From Lachnospiraceae bacterium (lineage in GTDB: Bacteria; Bacillota; Clostridia; Lachnospirales; Lachnospiraceae): a DNA stretch of 6,586 nt. Positions within the stretch are counted from its first letter, which is position 1. The number at the start of each line of letters is the position of its first letter. Shown in pieces: positions 1 through 5,360 of this stretch. A program made the translations under genes and the position numbers. The DNA lies in contig CAAFNG010000232.1 of assembly GCA_900764225.1 (NCBI GenBank), forward strand, positions 1 through 6,586. The letters run 5' to 3'. The notes under the pieces are model-generated. The model did not search any database, was not told where the DNA came from, and worked only from the letters and a program-made list of their open reading frames with translations.

Positions 1-26
1 GGCTCGGAGATGTGTATAAGAGACAG
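1..26 (+). other. Nextera/Tn5 sequencing adapter remnant (artefact)
   Basis: The first 26 bases match the end of the Nextera read-2 transposase adapter. Bases 8-26 are the 19-base Tn5 mosaic end AGATGTGTATAAGAGACAG, and GGCTCGG before it is the adapter-specific part. This is untrimmed library sequence and marks a contig end. It is not an insertion element or part of the genome. Genomic sequence starts at about base 27. Confidence 0.97.
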
Positions 27-221
27 GTTATATATGGGAAGGGGCTTTTTCTATTTGGAAATGAACTGCAGGTCTGGTTCTGAAAACAGGACAGGAAATG
101 TAAACTATAAATAAAAAATATAATTTTAAATCAACTATATATTTTTCACATAAATAAAATACATAGTCAGATAATAACTGACAGATTCAAGGTAAAAGCT
201 CCTAATAATCGGACAGTCGGC
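27..221. other. AT-rich upstream region, no gene seen
   Basis: This stretch lies between the adapter and the operon promoter. It is very AT-rich, especially 100-165. The only open frame is a 26-codon one from the ATG at 34, without a convincing ribosome binding site or recognisable protein. A weak 5-bp hairpin (166-170 with 178-182) is present. It may be the 3' flank of an upstream gene cut off by the contig end. Confidence 0.5.
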
Positions 222-250
222 TTGACATTTATGTAATTTTGTGGTAAAAA
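222..250 (+). promoter_or_regulatory. Sigma-A-type promoter of the operon
   Basis: A perfect -35 box TTGACA (222-227) is followed by a 17-base spacer and the -10 box TAAAAA (245-250), which matches TATAAT at 4 of 6 positions. An extended -10 TG dinucleotide lies at 242-243. Transcription should start near 256-258, just upstream of the riboswitch aptamer. No operator was recognised, so control probably acts mainly through the leader RNA. Confidence 0.8.
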
Positions 251-263
251 AGAGACATCCAGA

Positions 264-445
264 TTAAATTGAATATGTGCAAATGTTATAGCGATAAGGT
301 TGCATCAGATCTGATGCGTAAAAGAGAATCCGGTGGGAATCCGGAACGATACCGTCACTGTGAAAGGGGAGCTGTTTTTGAAACCACTGGGAGACCGGGA
401 AGGAAAAGCAGCGCTGAACCAAGTCAGGAGAACTGCCTTATTGAG
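264..445 (+). promoter_or_regulatory. Cobalamin riboswitch aptamer
   Basis: The sequence carries the conserved blocks of the cobalamin (B12) riboswitch class in order: GAGAATCCGGTGGGAATCCGG (about 324-344), CACTGTGA (about 356-363), CCACTGGG (384-391), GGGAAGG, and the B12 box AGTCAGGAGAACTGCC (422-437). P1 can be drawn as 292-299 with 436-443 (8 bp, one G-U). A 6-bp hairpin with a GATC loop (302-307/312-317) sits in the P2 position. The usual AGGGAA core reads AGAGAA here, a small departure. It lies between the promoter and a terminator ahead of the chelatase gene, so binding of a cobalamin should lower expression of the operon. This is the best evidence for the ligand class of the downstream importer. 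Confidence 0.95.
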
Positions 446-452
446 AGATCCT

Positions 453-473
453 AGATTCGCGGTTTACGAATCT
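453..473 (+). promoter_or_regulatory. P13/L13-type hairpin of the riboswitch
   Basis: AGATTCG (453-459) pairs perfectly with CGAATCT (467-473) around the 7-base loop CGGTTTA. It lies directly 3' of P1, where cobalamin riboswitches carry the P13 hairpin that kisses loop L5. The loop bases GGTTT (461-465) are complementary to AAACC (381-385), just before the CCACTGG block where L5 is expected. The pairing is visible; the L5-L13 assignment is inferred from the class. Confidence 0.65.
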
Positions 474-495
474 GTATTCTCCATAACAATACAGA
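471..495 (+). promoter_or_regulatory. Leader hairpin in the riboswitch expression platform
   Basis: TCTGTATT (471-478) pairs with AATACAGA (488-495), a perfect 8-bp stem with a 9-base loop. It shares bases 471-473 with the P13 stem, so both cannot form completely at once. It would sit inside the proposed antiterminator fold. The run ACTTCTTTTTA after it is a poor U-tract, so I do not call it a terminator. Confidence 0.5.
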
Positions 496-539
496 ACTTC
501 TTTTTATGTATTGCGAAGAGAATCCTTTATGTAAGACAG

Positions 540-566
540 GCGGCCGCGGAGAGCAGCCGCTTTTTT
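540..566 (+). terminator. Riboswitch-controlled intrinsic terminator
   Basis: GCGGC (540-544) pairs with GCCGC (556-560). The helix can continue past a C-A mismatch with GC/GC (546-547 with 553-554), and it is followed at once by six T residues (561-566). It lies 47 bases before the first start codon, so it acts on the leader transcript. Its left arm overlaps a sequence that can pair instead with the P13 loop region (456-464 with 542-550), giving a likely antiterminator. Confidence 0.85.
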
Positions 567-613
567 GTATGTATCGCAGATCTGGAAAATACATGAAAAG
601 AGGACGATAAGAA

Positions 614-1909
614 ATGAAAAGAAAAACTATGTTAGCTCTGATGCTCGCAGTTTCCATGACATGTTCCATGGGCGCAGCTACAACAGCAATGGCAGCAGAT
701 GACTCCGCAACAGAGGAGAGCGCTGAGGACACTACAACAGAGACTTCTGATGCAGATAAAGAAGCAGCAGACAATGTAGCTTCCCTTATCGATAAGATCT
801 ATGTTCAGGAGAGAACAGATACAACAGATGAGGACTGCAAGGCAGCAAAAGAAGCATGGGATGCACTTACCGACGCACAGAAAGAGCTGGTAGAGGGCGA
901 GAATGCTGATCCGGACTACTTCGGACGTGACACAGGTGATGCTTCCAAGGATGATCCGCGTAATCAGGATGAGATCGGAGAGAACGAGCTTCTGGTAGTA
1001 AGCTTTGGTACATCCTTCAACGACAGCCGTGCAGAGGATGTCAAGGGAATCGAGGATGCCCTGGCAAAAGCATATCCGGACTGGTCTGTAAGAAGAGCTT
1101 TCACAGCACAGATCATCATTAACCATGTTGAGGCAAGAGACGGAGAGAACATTGATAACATGCAGCAGGCACTTGACCGTGCAGTGGCAAATGGTGTTAA
1201 GAATCTGGTTGTTCAGCCGACACATCTGATGCATGGCGCAGAGTATGATGAGATGACAGAAGCAATCAACGAATATAAAGATAAATTTGAGTCTGTAGCA
1301 ATTGCAGAGCCAATGCTTGGTGAGGTTGGTGACGATGCAACTGTGATCAACGATGATAAGAAAGCTGTTGCACAGGCTATCACAGATACAGCATGCAAGG
1401 AAGCTGGTTTCGACAGCATGGATGCAGCAGCAGAGGCTGGTACAGCATTTGTATTCATGGGACATGGTACTTCCCATACAGCCAATATTACATATGATCA
1501 GATGCAGACACAGATGGAAGACCTTGGATTCAAGAACGCTTTCATCGGTACTGTAGAGGGGGAGCCGGAAGATACCGCATGTGATAAGGTTATCGAGAAA
1601 GTTAAAGAGGCAGGATACAAGAACGTTGTTCTTCGTCCGCTGATGGTTGTTGCCGGTGACCATGCAAACAACGATATGGCCGGTGATGATGAGGATTCCT
1701 GGAAGAGCCAGTTTACAGCATCCGGAGACTTCGACAAGGTAGACTGCCAGATTGAGGGTCTTGGAAGAATTGAAGCTGTTGAGCAGATCTATGTAGATCA
1801 TACAAAAGCTGCAATCGATTCTCTTGGAAGCTCCGATGAGTCCGCAGACGCAGATGCTTCTGCAGAGTCTGACGCATCCGCAGATTCCGCTGAGGATTCC
1901 GCAGAATAA
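614..1909 (+). CDS. cbiK: Exported CbiK-family cobaltochelatase homologue
   Basis: This 431-residue protein begins with a Sec signal peptide: a basic start, a hydrophobic core at about 6-20 and a likely cleavage after AMA-28. Residues 53-103 look like a small helical module ending in the ALTDAQKELV pattern seen in clostridial surface proteins. Residues about 124-403 are a CbiK-type class II chelatase, the family that inserts cobalt into sirohydrochlorin in anaerobic B12 synthesis. Visible motifs are VVSFGTSF (128-135), QPTH with H204, AEPMLGE with E232/E237, and FMGHGTSH with H284. The two His and a Glu are the expected metal-site residues. The tail (407-431) is only Ser, Asp, Ala and Glu. 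Family members are about 260-300 residues, so both ends are additions. The start follows AAGAGGA at 598-604. Export is odd because sirohydrochlorin is made in the cytoplasm. A precedent is the periplasmic CbiK of Desulfovibrio vulgaris, which binds heme. It could act as chelatase, dechelatase or tetrapyrrole-binding protein. No cell-wall anchor is seen. Confidence 0.9.
   Translation: MKRKTMLALMLAVSMTCSMGAATTAMAADDSATEESAEDTTTETSDADKEAADNVASLIDKIYVQERTDTTDEDCKAAKEAWDALTDAQKELVEGENADPDYFGRDTGDASKDDPRNQDEIGENELLVVSFGTSFNDSRAEDVKGIEDALAKAYPDWSVRRAFTAQIIINHVEARDGENIDNMQQALDRAVANGVKNLVVQPTHLMHGAEYDEMTEAINEYKDKFESVAIAEPMLGEVGDDATVINDDKKAVAQAITDTACKEAGFDSMDAAAEAGTAFVFMGHGTSHTANITYDQMQTQMEDLGFKNAFIGTVEGEPEDTACDKVIEKVKEAGYKNVVLRPLMVVAGDHANNDMAGDDEDSWKSQFTASGDFDKVDCQIEGLGRIEAVEQIYVDHTKAAIDSLGSSDESADADASAESDASADSAEDSAE
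1834..1906 (+). repeat. Degenerate Ser/Asp/Ala coding repeat at the 3' end of cbiK
   Basis: Short imperfect units built on GCAGA, TCCGC and GACGC repeat from about 1834 to the stop codon and encode the acidic low-complexity tail of the chelatase homologue. No metal-binding His or Cys and no sorting signal occurs in the tail. Such tracts can change length by slippage. Confidence 0.6.
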
Positions 1910-1957
1910 AAATATATATCTGATCTTCAGTCAGATAAAAATAGAAAATGAATGTAA

Positions 1958-1994
1958 CTGCCCGGAAAGACCAGGAAGACTGTCTTCCGGGCAG
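1958..1994 (+). other. Strong intergenic hairpin between genes 1 and 2
   Basis: CTGCCCGGAA (1958-1967) pairs perfectly with TTCCGGGCAG (1985-1994), a 10-bp GC-rich stem with a 17-base loop. No T-run follows, so it is not a typical intrinsic terminator. A competing pairing, GGAAGAC (1974-1980) with GTCTTCC (1982-1988), overlaps its right arm. It may stabilise or process the mRNA, or attenuate transcription partially. Confidence 0.6.
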
Positions 1995-2008
1995 ATTGCT
2001 ATTGAAAA

Positions 2009-2069
2009 CAGCGGTTCAGGAGAGTACTGCATGAGACAGGAGCTTATGGAGTGCTTTCCTGAAATGCTG
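2009..2069 (+). other. Second structured intergenic element
   Basis: CAGCGGTTCAGGA (2009-2021) pairs with TCCTGAAATGCTG (2057-2069): 13 positions with one G-U and one G-A mismatch. Within the loop, CATGAG (2030-2035) pairs with CTTATG (2043-2048) with one G-U. Together with the preceding hairpin it makes most of the 1958-2069 stretch structured. I do not recognise a known riboswitch or small RNA class. The function is unknown. Confidence 0.5.
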
Positions 2070-2132
2070 TATATACAAGAAAAATGCTTCATATTAAGAA
2101 AATGTTTTATATAAGGAAGGGAGAAACTAATT

Positions 2133-3122
2133 ATGAAAAAACGTTATGTAAATTTGCTTCTTGCAATGGTAAGTGCATCTGCCATGATGCTTACATCTGT
2201 GCCGGTAATGGCAAAAGATGATTCCGCAAAGACAGAATCCAGTGAAGATGCCAAGGCAGAGGACGAGAAGGAGACAGATACTGCCAAAGAAAGCACACTG
2301 GAGGATGGTACCTACCAGGCAGAATTTGATACAGACAGCAGTATGTTTCATGTAAACGAGGCAAATGACAAGAAGGGAACACTGACAGTAAAGGATGGAA
2401 AAATGACCATTCACGTAAGTCTGGTTTCCAAAAAGATCGTAAATCTTTTCCAGGGAACAGCAGAGGATGCCGAAAAGGACGGAGCCGAGATCATTGAGCC
2501 GACCACTGATACTGTGAAATACAGCGATGGTTATACAGAAGAGGTATATGGCTTTGACATCCCGGTACCGGCTATTGACGAGGAGTTTGATGTGGCAATC
2601 CTCGGTGAGAAGGGAAAATGGTACGACCATAAGGTCAGCGTCAAGAATCCGGAAAAGGATGATACAGCAGCAGAAGAGACAACGGAAGCATCTGATAAAA
2701 AAGAAGAAAAATCCGATGATGCGAAGGAAGACAAGAGCACAGACAGCAAGAAATCTGCTGAAAAATCCGACGGTAAGAAGCTGGAAGACCTGAAGCTTGA
2801 GGACGGAACTTATGAAACAGATGTAACACTTGCCGGCGGTTCAGGAAGAGCAACGGTAGAGTCTCCTGCAAAAATAGAGATTAAGGACAAGGAAGCCACA
2901 GCAACCATCATCTGGAGCAGCCCGAATTATGATTATATGATCGTTGACGGCGAGAAATACACACCGGTAAACAAAGACGGAAATTCCACATTTGAGATTC
3001 CGGTCACCGTTTTTGATGCAGAGATGGAAGTGACAGCAGATACCGTAGCCATGAGTACACCTCATGAGATCGACTACACGCTGACCTTTGATTCCACATC
3101 CATGAAAAAGGCAGAAAAATGA
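2133..3122 (+). CDS. Exported protein with two NEAT-like domains
   Basis: This 329-residue secreted protein has a signal peptide (about 1-27, likely cut after VMA) with no lipobox. A charged Ser/Glu/Lys spacer runs to about 54. Two related beta-rich domains follow at about 55-172 and 219-321, separated by a Lys/Asp/Glu/Ser linker (173-218). Both open with LEDGTY, both contain a [DE]IPV strand (DIPVP at 142-146, EIPVT at 288-292), and both end with a His-led strand (WYDHKVSV with H166; PHEIDYTL with H311). The layout resembles the NEAT domains of Gram-positive heme uptake, but the classical NEAT YxxxY heme motif is absent, so this is a resemblance and not an assignment. It probably binds the ligand outside the cell and passes it to the binding protein encoded next. 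The start follows AAGGAAGGGAG (2113-2123), and the stop overlaps the next start (ATGA), suggesting translational coupling. No membrane or wall anchor is seen. Confidence 0.85.
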   Translation: MKKRYVNLLLAMVSASAMMLTSVPVMAKDDSAKTESSEDAKAEDEKETDTAKESTLEDGTYQAEFDTDSSMFHVNEANDKKGTLTVKDGKMTIHVSLVSKKIVNLFQGTAEDAEKDGAEIIEPTTDTVKYSDGYTEEVYGFDIPVPAIDEEFDVAILGEKGKWYDHKVSVKNPEKDDTAAEETTEASDKKEEKSDDAKEDKSTDSKKSAEKSDGKKLEDLKLEDGTYETDVTLAGGSGRATVESPAKIEIKDKEATATIIWSSPNYDYMIVDGEKYTPVNKDGNSTFEIPVTVFDAEMEVTADTVAMSTPHEIDYTLTFDSTSMKKAEK

Positions 3123-4264
3123 AAAAAATAATTAAATATCTGGTTCTGACAATGCTTCTTGTTCTGGGAATGACCGTGGGAGTGCAGGCCGCAGAGACAG
3201 AACATAAACCGACAGAGATTAAGGATCTTACTTTTGATCACAGCATGGAGCTTTCTTATGCAAAGGAATTCAATGTGGATTATTACGAGGGAGGTTACGC
3301 ACTGATCACTATTGATCAGGAAGGACAGTTTCTGGTAGTTCCGGAAGGAAAAGAAGCACCGGAAGGCCTGCCTTCGGATATTGTAGTTCTGAAACAGCCG
3401 ATCAGCAATATTTATATGGTTGCGACTTCTGCCATGGATCTTTTTCGTGCCATTGACGGAATCGACAGCATCCATCTCTCCGGAACGAAGGAGGATGGCT
3501 GGTATATCCAGGAAGCCAAAGATGCCATGAAGCAGAAGAAGATGATCTACGCAGGCAAATATAGCGCGCCGGATTATGAGCTGATCCTTAATGAAGGCTG
3601 CGACCTGGCAATCGAGTCAACCATGATTCATCACAATCCGGAGGTGGAAGAGAAGCTGGAACAGTTCGGAATTCCGGTTCTTGTGGAGCGTTCCAGTTAC
3701 GAGAGCCATCCACTTGGAAGAACAGAGTGGATGAAGCTTTACGCAGTTCTCCTTGGAAAAGAAGACCTTGCAGAAAAAGCTTTCAAGGAACAGACAGACA
3801 AGTTGGATAAGGTCCTCACAGCGGACAAGACGGATAAGACCGTAGCGTTCTTTTACATCAATTCCACAGGTGCTGTGAATGTAAGAAAGAGCGGAGATTA
3901 TGTTTCCGAGATGATCTCCCTGGCAGGTGGCAAATATGTTCCGGAGGATACAGGAGCCAACGATAATGCGCTTTCTACCATGAACATGCAGATGGAAGAA
4001 TTTTATGCAAAAGCGAAGGATGCGGATTATATTATCTATAACAGCACCATCGACGGAGAGCTTCAGACGATTGATGAACTTCTTGAAAAAAGCGAGCTCC
4101 TTGCAGATTTCAAGGCAGTTAAGAATGGGAATGTCTGGTGCACAGGCAAAAATCTTTTCCAGGAGACAACAGGACTGGGAACTATGATCGAGGATATTCA
4201 TACCATGCTGACCAGTGACGATGCTTCTGTGGATGAGCTGACTTATATGCACCGGCTGAAATAA
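3119..4264 (+). CDS. ABC transporter solute-binding protein (BtuF/FepB-like)
   Basis: This 381-residue protein belongs to the PF01497 class of binding proteins for siderophores, heme and cobalamin. The N-terminus is a clear signal peptide (hydrophobic core 7-22, likely cut after VQA-24). The two lobes are joined by a long helix at about 207-232, after the subfamily motif SHPLGRTEW (196-204). The C-lobe begins at VAFFYIN (242-248). The oddity is that Gram-positive binding proteins are normally lipoproteins, yet there is no Cys near the cleavage site; the only Cys residues are 161 and 341. It may stay tethered by an uncleaved signal anchor or be held by partners. A short AAGG at 3108-3111 serves as ribosome binding site, and the start overlaps the upstream stop by ATGA. 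Its neighbours are the permease and ATPase, and the riboswitch suggests a corrinoid-type ligand, but no residue settles heme, corrinoid or siderophore. Confidence 0.9.
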   Translation: MKKIIKYLVLTMLLVLGMTVGVQAAETEHKPTEIKDLTFDHSMELSYAKEFNVDYYEGGYALITIDQEGQFLVVPEGKEAPEGLPSDIVVLKQPISNIYMVATSAMDLFRAIDGIDSIHLSGTKEDGWYIQEAKDAMKQKKMIYAGKYSAPDYELILNEGCDLAIESTMIHHNPEVEEKLEQFGIPVLVERSSYESHPLGRTEWMKLYAVLLGKEDLAEKAFKEQTDKLDKVLTADKTDKTVAFFYINSTGAVNVRKSGDYVSEMISLAGGKYVPEDTGANDNALSTMNMQMEEFYAKAKDADYIIYNSTIDGELQTIDELLEKSELLADFKAVKNGNVWCTGKNLFQETTGLGTMIEDIHTMLTSDDASVDELTYMHRLK

Positions 4265-4280
4265 GATATCTGTCGAGGGC

Positions 4281-4303
4281 GGATCACTGTGCACAGATGA
4301 TCC
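4281..4303 (+). other. Hairpin between binding-protein and permease genes
   Basis: GGATCA-CTG pairs with CAG-(A)-TGATCC: nine base pairs with one bulged A (4297) and a TGCA loop. It lies in the 74-base gap before the permease. No T-run follows, so it does not look like a terminator. It may protect the upstream message or adjust the amount of permease relative to binding protein. Confidence 0.45.
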
Positions 4304-4338
4304 TGTGGAAGAAAAACACGGAAGGGGATATATAAAAA

Positions 4339-5358
4339 ATGCACGACCGAAAAAGAACAGTCCGGTATGGGATCGCTTTTGTGATCCTTGCAGTACTTCT
4401 GATCATTTTATTCATATGGAATGTAAATTCCGGAAGTATCCATCTTTCTGTGAAAGACATTCTGAATATCATATTCCGGCATCAGGGAGATGAAACTTCC
4501 TATAATATTGTGTGGGAGATCCGTCTGCCGAGAATTCTGGCAGTTATTATCCTGGGCGGCGCGCTTTCCGTTTCAGGTTTTCTGTTGCAGACGTTTTTCA
4601 ATAACCCGATCGCAGGTCCGTTTGTACTGGGAATTTCCTCCGGAGCCAAGCTGATCGTGGCACTTCTGATGATCTTTCTTCTCAGCAGATCGGTTGCGAT
4701 CGGATCCGGAGCTATGATCCTTGCGGCTTTTGCAGGCTCCATGATTTCCATGGGCTTTGTGCTCCTTGTGGCAAAAAAAGTTCACAACATGTCCATGCTG
4801 GTTATCAGTGGTGTTATGATCGGATATATCTGCTCGGCGATCACGGATTTTGTGGTGACCTTTGCAGACGATTCCAATATCGTCAATCTTCATAACTGGT
4901 CACTGGGAAGTTTTTCCGGAATGACTTGGGGAAATGTGCGAACCATGGCAGTGGTGGTGCTTGTTACCATGGTGATCGTATTCTTTATGTCAAAACCCAT
5001 CAGCGCATATCAGCTGGGAGAGACATATGCACAAAATATGGGAGTAAATATTAAGGCATTCCGGATTCTTTTGATCCTGCTTTCCAGTATTCTGTCTGCC
5101 TGTGTCACGGCCTTTGCGGGACCGATCTCTTTTGTGGGAATCGCAGTTCCGCACATTGCAAAAAGCCTTTTGAAGACAGCAAAGCCGCTTCTGGTGATTC
5201 CGGCCTGTTTCCTGGGTGGCGCAGTGTTCTGCCTGTTCTGTGATCTTATCGCAAGAACAGTGTTTGCCCCGACAGAGCTGAGCATCAGTTCTGTGACAGC
5301 CGTTTTCGGAGCACCGGTGGTTATCTATATCATGATTCACAGACAGCAGAGGATATAA
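4339..5358 (+). CDS. FecCD/BtuC-family ABC transporter permease
   Basis: This 339-residue integral membrane protein is the channel subunit of a type II importer for iron chelates, heme or cobalamin. Hydrophobic segments lie at about 11-29, 63-84, 94-116, 122-146, 151-174, 201-218, 242-262, 281-303 and 312-334; the family normally has ten, and one here is hard to resolve. Family motifs are clear: EIRLPRILAVIILGGALSVS (60-79), then NNPIAGPFVLGISSGA (88-103), the ATPase-coupling loop LGETYAQNMGVNIK (226-239), GPISFVGIAVPHIAK (261-275) and the C-terminal FGAPVVIYIM (323-332). Length is normal for the family. The start follows GAAGGGGA (4321-4328) at good spacing. It should work as a homodimer with two copies of the ATPase encoded 2 bases downstream. 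Substrate is inferred from the riboswitch only. Confidence 0.95.
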   Translation: MHDRKRTVRYGIAFVILAVLLIILFIWNVNSGSIHLSVKDILNIIFRHQGDETSYNIVWEIRLPRILAVIILGGALSVSGFLLQTFFNNPIAGPFVLGISSGAKLIVALLMIFLLSRSVAIGSGAMILAAFAGSMISMGFVLLVAKKVHNMSMLVISGVMIGYICSAITDFVVTFADDSNIVNLHNWSLGSFSGMTWGNVRTMAVVVLVTMVIVFFMSKPISAYQLGETYAQNMGVNIKAFRILLILLSSILSACVTAFAGPISFVGIAVPHIAKSLLKTAKPLLVIPACFLGGAVFCLFCDLIARTVFAPTELSISSVTAVFGAPVVIYIMIHRQQRI

Positions 5359-5360
5359 AA

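Noticed and set aside
1..26. Transposon end or insertion site
   Set aside because: The bases are the engineered Tn5 mosaic end with Nextera adapter sequence, a library artefact.
34..114. 26-codon open frame near the contig end
   Set aside because: No ribosome binding site, no recognisable product, and it abuts adapter sequence; the context is too short to judge.
269..596. Two short + strand open frames in the leader
   Set aside because: They lie across the riboswitch aptamer and terminator, whose RNA structure explains the sequence; no convincing ribosome binding site precedes them.
593..610. Five-codon open frame overlapping the ribosome binding site of the first gene
   Set aside because: It is in frame and ends in TAA before the true start, but has no binding site of its own; probably chance.
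632..1801. Long Cys-rich open frame on the minus strand opposite the chelatase gene
   Set aside because: It mirrors the codon bias of the + strand gene, has no ribosome binding site or recognisable domain, and overlaps a clearly real CDS throughout.
1917..1937. 7-bp hairpin TATCTGA/TCAGATA just after the chelatase stop
   Set aside because: On the + strand it is followed by A residues, not T. On the minus strand it is followed by a T-rich stretch but there is no minus-strand gene to terminate.
2002..2030. Possible internal promoter starting with TTGAAA
   Set aside because: At 17 bases the -10 position reads TACTGC, a poor match, and the site lies inside the stem-loop element.
2133..4264. Straight assignment as an iron-regulated heme (Isd-type) system
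   Set aside because: The leader is a cobalamin riboswitch, no Fur-type box was recognised, and the NEAT heme motif is missing; heme stays possible as cargo but is not the first choice.
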